Shown here in pieces: positions 1 through 12,185 of a stretch of 64,000 bases of DNA. Each line of letters starts with the position of its first letter. Within the stretch, counting starts at the first letter, position 1. The stretch is from Rachycentron canadum (lineage: Eukaryota; Chordata; Actinopteri; Carangiformes; Rachycentridae), in assembly GCA_038496675.1 (NCBI GenBank), contig CM076660.1, forward strand, positions 15,952,750 to 16,016,749, written 5' to 3'. The notes beneath the pieces were generated by a model. It did not search any database, was not told the origin of the DNA, and saw only the letters and a program-made list of their open reading frames with translations. The translations under genes and the position numbers were made by a program.

Positions 1-19
1 CCCCCCCCCCCCCCCCCCC
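1..19. repeat. Poly-C run at window edge (C)19
   Basis: Nineteen C in a row start the window; how far it extends before position 1 is unknown. Such G/C homopolymers are often poorly assembled. Confidence 0.9.
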
Positions 20-1759
20 AACTCAGGTTCTGTGTATTTCACAACTCTTTTAGATTCTGTTTTCTACTTGAACTCTGTTTCAGCTGTAGGGACGTCAGCT
101 CTGGTTTCTATTTTTCTGTGTATGTCTTATTGAGTTTTTGTACTTAATTCAGTGTTTCATCACTGATCAATGCTTTATCACTGTTTTATCTTGACAATTG
201 AGCAATTGCCTAACCACTTTTTCTGTTAACAGTGGACCCCTGAGGTTTGCTGGGAATAGAAAAAAAAAAGGCCTTGAAATGCTGCCCACAATTTACACCT
301 CTTGGATCCAGCCGGTCTAGTCCCAGCTCCATTTATTTATAGGAGTGTTTCAGCGAGGTTGTGTACAGTGGGAAAAAAAGCCTTTGATCTGAAATTGAAG
401 ATGCCTTCCACATCTTAGTAAGGAAGGACACTAGTCAATATTTGGCCTGAGGTTATTTAATTTGGACAGGGAGTTTGATTCATACATTAAAAATTCCAAT
501 TACCCTGTCAGGAGTTGAGCGAGCCCAGAGGAGGCTGTTTTAATCATACAGCTTTATCAAACTCTTTAAATTGAGTTTAACATGGACAGGATCATACATT
601 CTGCCTCGGGGAAGGTGATATCCCTTAATTTGTTGTAAATAGTAAACATTTTGAAAATCCATGTTTAACTAGAGTTACTTATACAGAAAAAGTACTGATC
701 ACTCCATTCCCTTTTATCTCTTCTCTCTGTTTTGGGATGCTTTTACCAAACATGAAGGATAGATAAATACTCATTTTGGCTAATTCTAAATGTCATCTTA
801 GTTGTATGCTATCCACAAAAACTGTTTTGTTTTTTTTTTTTTTTACAATGCTGGTGTTCTGATTCACATTTGTGTCAATCAAAAAATGGTTATTATACCA
901 TTAGAAAAAGTTCAAAATTCCAACATTTGTATGCTTTTCATGTTTACCCATATTGATGAGTAGGTGCTATTCCCTTTCTCTTGTCAAATAATGTTGTGGT
1001 CAAGTATAAATCTAGCATATGTCTGATCTGCAGGTGGTCACAGCTGGACCTCCTGTCTTACCATTCCTGAATCTATTTCACAAAGATATTACAGAGATCT
1101 GAGCGGCTGTCAGATATTTCCCATTCCCTCTTATCAGTGGAAGGAATGATGTCTGGCACGGCAAACAAAGTATGTGTAAAGTCCCTAAATAAAGCATGAA
1201 ATTGACAGGATGGCTGTCTAAATGTGGCCCCCTCAGAGCCACAGGCCCCTCTCACAGCAGACAGGTACAGCTGCTCACCTCCAGACTGCACGCCTCCCAT
1301 TTGGACTCCCATTAAAGTGCCCAGCACTCTGAGTCAACACTTTTAATGCAGAAAATGACTTCATTCATTTTCCATTATAAGAACTACCATTTTAAAAATC
1401 TGCCTACACAAAGCCGTGCTTATTTTTCCGCTTCTCCACACATGAATTTGCATACATTGGGTCACGGGAGACGAAGAACTTTCCACATTTTAAACATCTG
1501 GTCATGGTCATGTTCAAGTATGGGATAAAAAGGAGTAAGCAATTTACTTCCCTAGACGTCAGCTTTCAAAAGCTAGTTTCGAAATCCACACACGTAACAT
1601 ACTTATAACCCTGAAGATTACTAGATGACTGACGTGTATATTGATGAGTGTTTCTGTGGGTGTGTTGCTGTTTGGGTATGTGTGCCTGATTGTGCTGCTT
1701 GAGGGTGCATAACAGAAATCAGCTGCAACACTGATATTTTAAGAAAGCCTTTAACTCAC
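1..1759 (-). other. msi2: msi2 intron, partial (3' neighbour of the linker exon)
   Basis: Noncoding sequence downstream of the linker exon in the sense direction. It starts with a run of 19 C at 1-19 and has a T run at about 831-844. No exon, RNA gene or transposon could be recognised. The open frames at 1073-1327 and 1346-1528 have no domain and no splice context. Confidence 0.85.
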
Positions 1760-1834
1760 CAGGGAACTGGTAGCTGTAGCTCGGTGCGAATCCAGTGTAT
1801 CCGCGGCCGTACGTTGCCACAATATTAGGGTAAC
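1760..1834 (-). CDS. msi2: msi2 exon: C-terminal linker, YPN...SYQFPG segment (75 nt)
   Basis: On the minus strand a good pyrimidine tract leads to the acceptor tcaAAG. Then 75 nt give GT (completing Ser), [24 protein letters not shown] and a spare G before the donor GTGAGT. This is the aromatic- and Gly-rich C-terminal segment of Musashi-2; the human form as I recall it is [25 protein letters not shown]. Differences here (F to I, P to T, G to S) are modest and in a disordered region. The acceptor base at -3 is A (AAG) where C or T is usual, so it may be a weaker site. The following exon (FPAAAYG...) should lie before position 1 and was not found. Confidence 0.96.
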
Positions 1835-4601
1835 CTTTGATAGAGAAGAAAGAGATAAAAAAGGAGATGAGAGGGGAACGAGAAATAATGTGCATATTAT
1901 ATACAAATGTCACCAGTGGCACTCACATAGGCAAAGGTTGGGTATATTAATATATATACATACACTTTGAGAGGGAAACAAACCTTGAAAGCCCGTCTCT
2001 AAAACTACTACTAAAGTCTTCACATCGTGTCAAGAAAGATTTTATGTTATTTAATACATACAACTTCAATAGTCCAAATAAAAAAAAGCCTAAAGACAAG
2101 AGTAACTATCACATTTTGAAATAATACTTTGCACATAAAAAGTCTATGGTTTATTACATGTAATCTTAGCTCACCTTCTTTGAAAAACTGCAATAAGCAA
2201 GAGGAGATTAATTTTTTTTTGCTTCAAGCCTAATAAAAAGGTGGCATGTATTTACAGCTCATAATGTTGATGGTAGATTGTCAACTGAAAATCATTTGCT
2301 GTGTGTGCAGTTTGACAACAAACAATTACACTCAATTACACAAGCCTCTAATCTTGATCATGCTGCTCTTGCTCCTTGTTTTAAGGCTGCTGCTGCAATT
2401 TGAGACATCAGCCAATTAATTTAGTGAGTAAAATGTTTATATAACCTACAAGTACCAAGGCCACAACTATAAAAATTGTGCCTGGATGGTAAAATATTTT
2501 TTGTTCAAGAGAAGCAGACCTGGTGATTTAAATTGTGATCCTCACATAGCTGCCAATATATTGGACACAAATCTCCCTTTAAACCAAGCAATTTAAGCCA
2601 AGAAGGTCAATAAACTGTATCATTATATTTAAGGCACGTAAACATGAGCTGAAGAGCAGGACTTTAACCAGTTCTATCTTCATGTATTCTTGGGATAGAT
2701 CATAATTATAGTTGGACATCAGGAACTGGTAAATACTTGGAAACCAAAGCGTGCAGCTCCTGAACAAATAACAGTCAACTGCTCACGGTTCTTTACTGTC
2801 TAATTCATTTCCATTTTTTATTCTACCATAAGCTCCCAGGCATTTTTATGGCCCAGTGTAATAACACTTTATAGCAGGTGCCTTGAAATGACGTTGGCGT
2901 CTGTTTATGTTCTGTGTGTCTTCAGCATAGCAGAAAGGTTCATGTGTTAATATGGCTACCTGCAGTTTGTTAAAAGGAAGCCAGGGGCAAGAAAGTGATA
3001 GCTGCTCCACATTTACACCTCCAGCGAGGCATTCACTTGTGGTTTGCTGTGTTTTTTTTTTTTTTGTTTGTGATTTGACCATTATTTAACTTGTTATCTA
3101 TAGTTGTTATCTCACGAATTACCAAGGCAAAACCTGCTATTTGGGAATCATAGGTAAGTGCTAAATGTGTTTAAATAATCTGACTGCATAAAATGGAATT
3201 ACCTCAGTTTATTTTGAATAATTTTTGAATGTAAAATAATTTATTGTTTTGTGTTTTACTTTATAATTGCATTTGCACATTTTAAATTTTTAACAACTCT
3301 GAGTCATCTGCTTCATTTAATTATTTAACTCTAAAAATCTGTGATATTTTATAATTTATAATTAGCATGAAGAATTTAATGATTTTATAAATGGGAAAAT
3401 GTGTTTTTTTGCATGTACACATATAAAGGTGTGAATATAAGTTGCTATATGCAGTACATAACTTTTTTTTGATCAGTTACATCAACATTTTTAATGAGCG
3501 ATCATGCATGTAAATCATCTGTGATTAACTAGTACTACAAACCAATGATTAGTTAATAATGGTTGCTTTTTTGTACAATTAAGGCAAAATTTAACCACAG
3601 CCAGTAAATTATGAAACATGATGAAGATTGAAAATGTAATCACAGTTTGTCATCTGTAAACCAAAGTCAAAGAAAGAGGCTACAGACTTGTTTAGAAGCT
3701 GTGCAGTCCCTGGGTGGATGGAGAGTTGTGATGAGGCCCAAAGAGGACCCAGTGTCATTAGAAAAATTTAAGAGTAGCAGATGTATTGTTCATCTGCTGT
3801 CATGATTCTTATTATGACCACAGACCCACCAGTTAATTAGCTGGACAGTTTTCAGACAGAAGCAGCTGTGGGCAACATATTGAGAAACAGGGTGTGTGGG
3901 AGCAGGCAGATAGGAAGTGGGATACAGACAAAAGAAGAAATTTGAGTCGAGTGGGTGGGTGAGCGAGAGAGGCTATGTGTAAGTCAGTGAGAATTTGAGC
4001 ACCATCAGAAGGTAATATAAACATAATTAACCCTCTAATTATGGTATATGTCTCAGTCTTTATCTGTTTTCCTCAAGCTATTATCACCTTCAACCATAAG
4101 TCTGAACTAAATTACCTAATAAGAGGAAGTCCTTTAGGCCAGGAATGAATCACAGGAGCCTTGATAATTCCTTCTTCCTTGTGTGTAAGCTACACCTCAG
4201 AAATTGACCTTGGAAATCTTCAGGCTTCTGTGTCTTCACTTCTTGTTAGGTATATGTACAAGCCTGATCAATTACCCTCTGAATTTCTACAATGTAAATG
4301 TTGAGAGTGCAAATTCCTATAAACTCCGTAGATTAATAGAGTTTACAGTAAATACAATTAGATGATATTAGATTAGATGACAGAATTTAGAAATACCAAC
4401 TAAAAAAATTGAGTGTGCAATGCATATTTTCAGTTTTGAAGAATTTACAGAAATCTATAAAGAGATCTATACATTTAGTCCAGATGTGCCGTATATGCAC
4501 ATGTATGCTTGTGTCTACAGAATGAAGGTGTCAAAACATATTTTGCATGCAAACATATTTGTGTGGGTGAGAATATGTGTGAGTGTGTGTGGGCTATGTG
4601 C

Positions 4602-4609
4602 GTGTGTGT

Positions 4610-4643
<34 letters not shown>
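4602..4643. repeat. GT dinucleotide microsatellite, one interruption
   Basis: GT units with a single TA interruption near 4613-4614; flanking DNA at 4560-4600 is also GT-rich. ORFs over it encode only Cys-Val repeats. Confidence 0.95.
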
Positions 4644-4646
<3 letters not shown>

Positions 4647-5559
4647 AATGCGAGCATGTGTGTAGATGCTCTGCTCTGTATGCCTCAGAGCCTGTGCCAG
4701 CTGGAATCAGAAAGGTTGACCTTGGTCATAAATATCTAATCAGTGTTTGCTGTCCATGAAAAAGTTCAATTTATTCCTGACCCAATGGGAAAATGCCTCT
4801 CCCAGACCCTCTCCACTCTCTTGCAGACAAAAAGAAATGCAACTCAGATAGGCGGCGAGGGGTCTGGTCTGGATGAAGTAGGACACAGGCTATACCAGAA
4901 AAAATAAAAAAATAAAAATCCTCATTAGGTGCTGATGAGAAGTCATCACCAGGAAGCTACAGATGGATAGCTTTCACAAAAGCCCTCACTGTTTGTTTGG
5001 TCTGAAAAGAACTGTGATATGATACAATGAAAAGCCATCACGGACTGAAAAATATTGGATATTATGTGTTTGATGCTGTCTTACTTTCAACCTGAATAAA
5101 TGCCAAACTGAAATTGTTGGCTTAGATACAGCAGCTCCTTATACACCCTTATTTCAACATTTTCTGAAATGGCAAAACCATTTTCCTACACTGATGTACT
5201 GCATTAGAATGAGTTTTACATGGCGACTACAAATGAAGAATTTGCAGCGAGATATGCACAGAGAGCGCTATCGAGAGGAATATAAAATTGTCGGGAAAGT
5301 GGATTAAGGTACATGTTATGTTAAGCTGCTGTCTCGTGAAATTCTTGTACATCTACAAATATTTCGAAACAAGAGAGTGGGAGGATAGAAGGGGAAAAAA
5401 GGAGAAAGGAGGACAGAACCTGCTGCCTTTTGTACCATTTCACTAAATGGAGCCTGCCATTGTGTCTGGCCTGGTGGTGGCCTCTTAGTGCTCTTATTTG
5501 CCTTATTAATATGCATGCTAATGTATCTATTTTATGGCTCAACAGTTCTGATTCACTTT

Positions 5560-5900
5560 AAAATCAATTATCCATCTGGTACACCCATACCTCGCTCCGG
5601 CTCAAATGTGTATTAATTTCAGCAAACATACATCGGGCACAACACAATAAAGATAAATGCCTCGATTAGAGGCAGTAAACAAAGGAGCTAGGGATGGCTT
5701 TAATGAGATTTGGCACAAAAGGAGCTTACACTTTCTTAAATAATGAGCCTAGGGTCCCTTTTTCCAAATGCAAATTATAGAAAGGAATGTTTCGCCGTCC
5801 TTGTTCCAATTTCATTTAGATAAGAGTGTCTCCAAACAAGTTGGCTGTTAATATTCTCACATGAGCACATCACTGCCTTCCTGGCTGCCATCTCCCAATG
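5560..5900. promoter_or_regulatory. Possible conserved noncoding element
   Basis: About 340 bp of complex, repeat-free sequence with TATTAATTT, CAATAAAGATAAATG and ATTTCATTTAGATAA motifs. It resembles the texture of vertebrate developmental enhancers, but no comparison could be made. Confidence 0.2.
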
Positions 5901-6261
5901 GAGGGGAAGAGTGCTCTCCTCTTTGCAGACACATTAGACTGTAATAAGTTCTGAAAAGTTCACTGTGCTTGTTAAATACTTCTCTACAGATGAGATGGAA
6001 CTAGGAACGACTTAGATAGAGCCAGCAGAAGCACTTGGCCAGTCTTATCAACACTTTTACCACAAACAACTGCATAATCAGTCTCATGGAAAGGTCAAGC
6101 CTGCAAAACCCTGACAGTTTACGCAACTAGAATAGAAACATATAGATACACAAACAGTATTTACAGATAGATAATTAGTTTATTGCCCCTTAAATCTCCT
6201 TGTTACAAAAACAGCTCCACAGCTCAATAATTGCTTAAAAACCACTGGTCCTGTCTATACA

Positions 6262-6310
6262 AAAAGAGAGAGAGAGATAGAGAGAGAGAGAAAGAGAGAG
6301 AGAAAAAAAA
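6262..6310. repeat. GA-rich simple repeat
   Basis: GA units with a GATA interruption, ending in an A run. Confidence 0.9.
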
Positions 6311-6578
6311 GAAAATGCAAAACCAGCACCACAACTTGCTATCGACTTTCAAAGGCGCTTTAAACATTACGTTAGCCGATACAGATAAAAATGCATGACA
6401 GCAGCTCTGCCTGCACCTGCTACAAGACGGAGGGGGAGGGGCCACTTGCACGGCAAAATGAGTCTCTTACAATCAGCTGCGTGTATCTTTTGCTTTGAAG
6501 GAAAAAATAAATCTTTTATGTGGGGGCAAATCCATTTGGTTAGGTCGCCCATATAAATTATATGCATAGGAAATGCAC

Positions 6579-6641
<63 letters not shown>
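6579..6641. repeat. Tetranucleotide microsatellite (ATAG/GATA), about 15 units
   Basis: A perfect array of about 62 bp. Perfect, long GATA arrays are usually length-polymorphic. Each unit contains a GATA core, but nothing here shows regulatory use. Confidence 0.95.
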
Positions 6642-6642
<1 letters not shown>

Positions 6643-7340
6643 AACAGAGGGCAGGTAGGGACAGTGTGCAATAGTGTTAAATAAAAAGGGCCACAGGCAT
6701 GGGCTGGATGGTAATGAAGGGGGGTGGGCCAGCAGCTGAGGTCCCTGTAGATGAGATCTCTCCCTGACATGTGTGTCCCCTTCATTACCCATTAAGGGGG
6801 GCACAGTGATGAATCCTTAATATGACATTACACCAATTTTCCTCTTCATTTAGTCTGCTAATGTGCTGGTCTGCTCCTATATGCCCAGGGGCTGCCTGTA
6901 CCAGACTCAACCAGAAATAGACCACAGTGGCCACTGGTGGCACACCTTGAAGCAGCCTAATTAGGGGCAGCGCCCACCTAATGGGGTTATCTAGACGAGA
7001 GTTTGCATAAGTAGATTTTTTTAGCAGGTAGAAACTGATGACTGAATGGGGTGCATATCTGACACCTCCTCTGCCCCCCATCCCCCACTCCACCCACCCA
7101 ACCCGACAAAAATGTCACAGCTTACATTTAATGTTTTAATTTGGGAGCTGGTTAAAAAAAAATAAAATAAAAATTATAACTCACCTTAAACAGAATTTAA
7201 TTATAAAATAATCTTATAGCTAAACTGCTGCTTGATGGGACATAAGATTTCAAACTTATGCATAATGTAAAGGTGTATGTAGCTCCCTTGCTGGGCTATT
7301 TGCATAAGTGTGTGAACGTTATTGTGTGTGTATGACTCAC

Positions 7341-7455
7341 TCAGCATGCCCATCCCCAGCATGAAGGCATCCATGGTGTAGGGCAGACCCCTGGCTCGCC
7401 CTCGTGTACCTGGTGGGAACATCACCTCCTTGGGCTGGGCCTTCTTACATTCTAC
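7341..7455 (-). CDS. msi2: msi2 exon: end of RRM2 and start of C-terminal linker (115 nt)
   Basis: The acceptor acaTAG is followed by 38 full codons: [11 protein letters not shown] (end of RRM2), [14 protein letters not shown], then [13 protein letters not shown]. One spare A follows before the donor [20 protein letters not shown] distinguishes MSI2 from MSI1, which has a different MSPTG-type wording here. The basic GRAR segment and the hydrophobic [11 protein letters not shown] stretch lie at the start of the C-terminal region. The last exonic base is A rather than the G I expect from mammals, so the split codon becomes AGT (Ser) and the junction reads MLSYPN instead of MLGYPN. In the sense strand a (TG)32 repeat ends 43 nt before the acceptor, leaving a short, interrupted pyrimidine tract. 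Confidence 0.97.
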
Positions 7456-7493
7456 CTATGTAGACAGACAAACACACACATATGCACATGTGT

Positions 7494-7498
<5 letters not shown>

Positions 7499-7562
<64 letters not shown>
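7499..7562. repeat. (CA)32 microsatellite next to an msi2 3' splice site
   Basis: Sixty-four bases of perfect CA; in the msi2 sense strand it is (TG)32. Its 3' end is 43 nt upstream of the exon that starts at 7455, inside the region where the branch point and pyrimidine tract act. Confidence 0.97.
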
Positions 7563-7566
<4 letters not shown>

Positions 7567-10537
7567 AACCATTAGACTGTGTAGGTACACAACCAGACAG
7601 TTCTGACAGGCCTGTCTCAGCTCTTTAAGGTGGTTTTCTATTTGAGTTGCACAGCTAGATGTTTTCCATAGAGAAAAACAAGACTGAGTCAATCTGAGCA
7701 CCTCACATTTTAGAGGAAAGTCTCTAAGGAAAACTTACAATCATGCTCCTCCTGCATTAAAGCAAAGGTTATTGCTCCAGTGAGCATGTGTCCAATGCCT
7801 CGGGGAAATACAAGCTAAATACTTTCCAAGAGTTTCTGAGACATCAAGGTAGGAGAAGCTCTGTTCTCCAATGCCATTATCAAAGTCCTGCTGTGTGGCA
7901 GTAGATGTCTCTTTGTGAATAGCGGTTTTTGTTCAGTCTAAACAGAATAATCTCAAAAGCAGTAATCTCTCTTGACAAAATGTCTATTTGTTCAGTCTTG
8001 TTTCTTTCATTTAACTTGAGTCTTGCCAGAGCAGTGTGTTTAAAATCTGACGCTGGCAAAAAAAAAAAAAAATGTGTTTCATAACTGAATATGGTTCTTT
8101 CTTCTTTTTATATGCATTGTGCATTTGTGTACATCTGCTGGTCCTCAGTCCAATTCCACCTGCAGCATTCATCTCTCTCCTGCATTTCTTTTCTCTCACT
8201 CCACTTCTCACACATGCAGGTTTGTTCATTTCCCATCTTGCAAGACTGACATCTCCTCCTCCTACATAACACATATCAAATGAGGGATGTGACAGGGGCA
8301 GATGAGGAGAAGGAGGAAGATGAGAGTCCTATTTACAACATATCTATCCTATCTCGATGAATTATAGAGAAGCACAAGCGGCTGACAAGGGTGGCATGGT
8401 CTTGCGTCTGTTGGTTGTTCTTTGCTAGGCTGAGTCTGTTCACCATGCTGCACAATCTATTTGCTCCACTGCCTGCTTGGCATCAGCCTGTCCATCTGTT
8501 TGTCTGTTTGCCTCCTGGCTCTCGCCTGCTTCTCCCTACTGCCTCCACTTAAGCAGGGTTTTCTCGGCTGCTGCGATTCACATGTCATCCTGGCCTGCTG
8601 CACAAGACAGGCTACTGCGCCAATGCTGTGTACACCTCAACCAAGGTACAACCCGGCATCCATACAAAAAGGCTTGCAACTCTGACAGGCCAGAGGTGCA
8701 CATTACTATTCACACACAACTCATACACACATTCATACATGCACAGTGGCAGACACAATGTGCTATTGCAAGTTGCCAAACAGAAATAAAACTTCACATC
8801 TGCAAGAAGTTGTTGTGCTAAATGAATAGTGTAACAAGCTCTCCCTGATATCCAGCAGAGAGGTGGAAATGTAAAAAGGGAACACTAATAAAAAAGGGTT
8901 TCTATCACAGAGGAAAAGTTGCTGTGTTGCAGAGCTGTGATTTGTTGCTGTTAGTAGCCCTTTCATTTGAAGCAGACCAACTAAAGTACACAGTTCCCTC
9001 AGCCACTTTGTAGCTGTCACAGCTACTCTGCCCTCCTTGCTCGCCTAGCATGGTTTGACATTGTACTGAAGAGACCACAGGCACTCTTATTGTCAGAGAA
9101 TGACCCCCGGCATGGAAGCAGGAACCAGGTGGGACAAATGGGTCTGTTATAAATCTCAGCACACTGCTGGGATCTTCGTGCTCACATAGCTGGGTGACAA
9201 ATACAGCTGAGTTCTGCCCACACCACAGACATGACGACGTCTGATCAACGTCCTCTAGTAGCCCCTGCCACATCCAGCAAGTTGAACGCTCAGGTAGCCT
9301 GCTGGGAGTAAGACAGACCTAGGTGTGAGTCATGCCTACATGCTCTCAGATGTGGGTCTTTGATATTCAGAGAGAAGGCTCTTTGTCATGGATTTAAAAC
9401 CAGCCAGGGGCCAGGATCTGTGGTGGCGTGAGTGTGTGGGTGTTCACCTGTTTCAAACACACAGGACTGTTTGAGGGAAGGAGGCAGGAGCTTTCAAGAA
9501 TGAACTAAGTCAAAGAATAAGAAAAAGAGAGGAGAACAGAGAGGACAGCAAGACAATTCTGAGTCTGACAATGAAGTACTGCAAAGGTTCAGCTGTTGTG
9601 AATGCAGAGATTCAAATTTTACCATTTGGAGGGATTTTGCAGACTGAACCTTCTGCTGCATGAACTGTGAAGCCACACTACATAACAGACTCTCGTTTTA
9701 CCTCCAAGTATCTTCCTGAATTACAGTTTGTGCAACTTGTCTCAGCCTTTTGATGCTATGAAGGCAGCACAATATTGTGTTATGAAAAGTATTGGGATCC
9801 AGCATTCAGGGGTCATGAATGGAGGTGTTCGAGCACCATTGTGCCTTTTTGAGAAAAGGCACACCCCATTAACCTGCCTTACCTTCACTGCCTCGAAAGT
9901 TACACTGTTTTGTGCAGAAATAGCAACCACGAGATCTGAGAGCCTCAAACATACACACAGACAAACATATACAGCCGTATCCCCAGACAGGTGTCTGTTG
10001 AAAAAAATTCCAGCTACAGAGCATCAAGAAGGTATGGTTACCTAAACCTGCACGCTTTCAACATATATTGAGATGTTTGCCCCTCCACTGCAGTTGATAG
10101 CTTATCATTGAAATTTGTGTCACTCTGTAACCCAAGTTAAAGTCGGTGAGGGCAGGAAACAGAAAGCCAAACAGTGAAGCCGATACGCTCTTAATAAATA
10201 AATCTTTTTAGCAATTTATCTGAAATACTGTTTGTGATTGCTACAAGGTCTAAATTGCCAAGCAGGAGATTTATTACAACGACTGGGGGCTCTTTGCTTG
10301 CGTTAGACTGAGTGATCAGAGCAATCATTCAGACTCCGGCGTGAAACATACAGCTGCTTAAAAAAGTGGGCCTTGGATCGCATCCAAGCAACCTGCAGCC
10401 CAGTTTGTCGGGAGTAAACAGTAATCCAAACCAACATCGGGAAATGACCCCAAAACGCTGTGTGCTATAAGGAGACAGATGTTGACATAAAGTGTCGAGT
10501 GGATGCTCAAGCTTGGAAGGTCCAGGGTGATAAAATG

Positions 10538-10554
10538 AAAAAAAAAAAAAAAAA
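10538..10554. repeat. Poly-A run (A)17
   Basis: Homopolymer on the plus strand; no adjacent retroelement was recognised. Confidence 0.9.
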
Positions 10555-11859
10555 GCATCTGGAGTAATTAGTAGTCCTGGTTAAAATTGTTACACGAGAA
10601 AAGAAAAATTAGTTATGTTAATGTTAATAGAGCACAAGTCTAATTCTGACCATATGTCAATCATCAGAACTTTTTCATCGTCATTACAGAATTGTTATGT
10701 TATCGTTCTCTGGCTATGAAATCATGTCTTTTTGGGGGTTTTATTATTATTCATCTACAAAAAAACACACCTGATACACATGAACAAAGACATATGGCAA
10801 CATGGACATGTAGTAGCTCTAAAGCGCTATTTAATCAGTGTAGTAAAACAGCCCACTGATGAAGAATAAACAAACAACTGTCTTTTTATGTATAAACCAT
10901 ATGATACAGAGCTGTGAAACGCTCCGGTTGTAACCTTTTCAATACGTCTCCCATACATATTAACCTTGTAGGTATAACGGGAAGGTGTGGGCGGGATGGA
11001 CTGGCAATGACTGTCCTTCAGGGACGAGTGTTGTGGGTGTGTGTGTAGTGTGGGAGGTGTATGTCTACTATTAGCTTCACTAGTGAATGGATTCTATGCG
11101 TAGACTGGCAGACTGAAGAAAAGAAACAGTGTGATTCATTTACTCCAGCTCCCACTCCCAGCTGAACAGTCAAAACACATAGACTGAATAGTTAGGAAAT
11201 GTCACAGCTCTGAATGCACAGTGTCAGGCATGGTGGGGTGGGATTATTCACTTAGGAAAAAGGCGTTTAACAAATGGTTTATTAAAAGATCAGGAAAAGC
11301 AAGTTAAAACAATAGCTAAACCCTTTGAAATTATAAAAGAATATCTTCCATTATTTTCTATATTCTAATAAAAGAAACTCTAGTAATAAAAAGAAAAGTG
11401 GATTTAACAACAGTCACAGTGATAAGTGCCGGTAGACAATTTGATGCCTTTTTTTCCTGTTTAAACTTGTCACAATTGAAATCTATTGTAATTCCTGTCA
11501 ATCCAAACTGTTCCTGTTCCTCATTATTGGTCCAACTATAAGTGTTTCAAGCCTCTACAGAGTCAGTATTTGTTACTCATAAAATAAACTTGGGTTGGAG
11601 GATGGTTTTAAGATGTTTGTGAACCACTCAAAACAAAAACTGTATGTCATGTATTTTGTAAAGTGGGTATTTACAGCAGACTTTGTATTCTGTAAGAAGT
11701 TTTGGATAAAGCAAAATGATGCCTTCAATGGCCAGCAATCTTGCAGGAGTCATTATGTCTGATGATATCTCAGCATGGTTCTATAAAAGCCAAGGAATAT
11801 GAGGTCATTTTAAGGACCTGGTACTCCCTGTGGTGCCAACACTGTTTCCTTATCTTGCT

Positions 11860-12185
11860 ATCAGTGTTCCAAGATAATATTGTCACCATATCACCACACT
11901 GAGGGACACATTCAGAAGTGAGCCCATGATCATCAGGTTGACGTCAAATGACTTCCATCACTTCCTCAATCAGCAGATCTGAACATCATTGAGCTTTTAT
12001 GGGACGTCCTGCAGTGCAGAGTGCGAAGTGGATTTCCACCTCCTTCATCCCTCAAAGCTTTCCTTCTTCAATGAAGGGTAAACATCCAATTACTTACAGT
12101 CCAGAACTTGTAAGGCAGCACTCCACGAGGGACTGAAACTCAGTTGAAGGGTGGTCCTACTCCCTTATTAGGCAGTTGGTGTTAA
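11860..12185 (+). pseudogene. Decayed Tc1-like DNA transposase, C-terminal fragment
   Basis: In one plus-strand frame from 11958 the translation reads SLPQSADLNIIELLWDVL. It continues with VRSGFPPPSSLK, then VQNL, then TPRGTETQLKGGPTPL and ends at a TAA at 12183-12185. This corresponds to the C-terminal third of Tc1/mariner-type transposases of fish: the PDLNPIE-LWDVL region around the last catalytic acidic residue, then the PPPSSL and GGPTP tail. Two internal stops (after SLKAFLLQ and after VQNL) make it inactive. About 100 bp upstream, in another frame, VFQDNIVTI resembles the FQDDNAPIH segment, implying a frameshift. The N-terminal DNA-binding domain and terminal inverted repeats were not recognised. 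It is opposite in orientation to msi2 and is probably an old insertion. Confidence 0.75.

Larger units (their letters stand above)
1835..7340 (-). other. msi2: msi2 intron, 5506 bp
   Basis: Both ends are fixed by the flanking exons (donor GTGAGT at 7340-7335, acceptor AAG at 1837-1835). It contains a GT microsatellite at 4602-4643, a GA tract at 6262-6310 and a tetranucleotide (ATAG/GATA) array at 6579-6641. The stretch about 5560-5900 is complex, non-repetitive sequence that could be a conserved noncoding element. Nothing coding was seen; ORFs at 6224-6804 on the minus strand are translations of the GATA and GA repeats. Confidence 0.9.

Noticed and set aside
6367..6804. 145-codon minus-strand frame with repeated YLSIYLSIYLS
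   Set aside because: It is the translation of the GATA microsatellite, not a protein.
7456..7701. Cys-Val repeat frames over CA/GT arrays (also near 4420-4739, 16776-17159, 58476-58797)
   Set aside because: Pure microsatellite translations.
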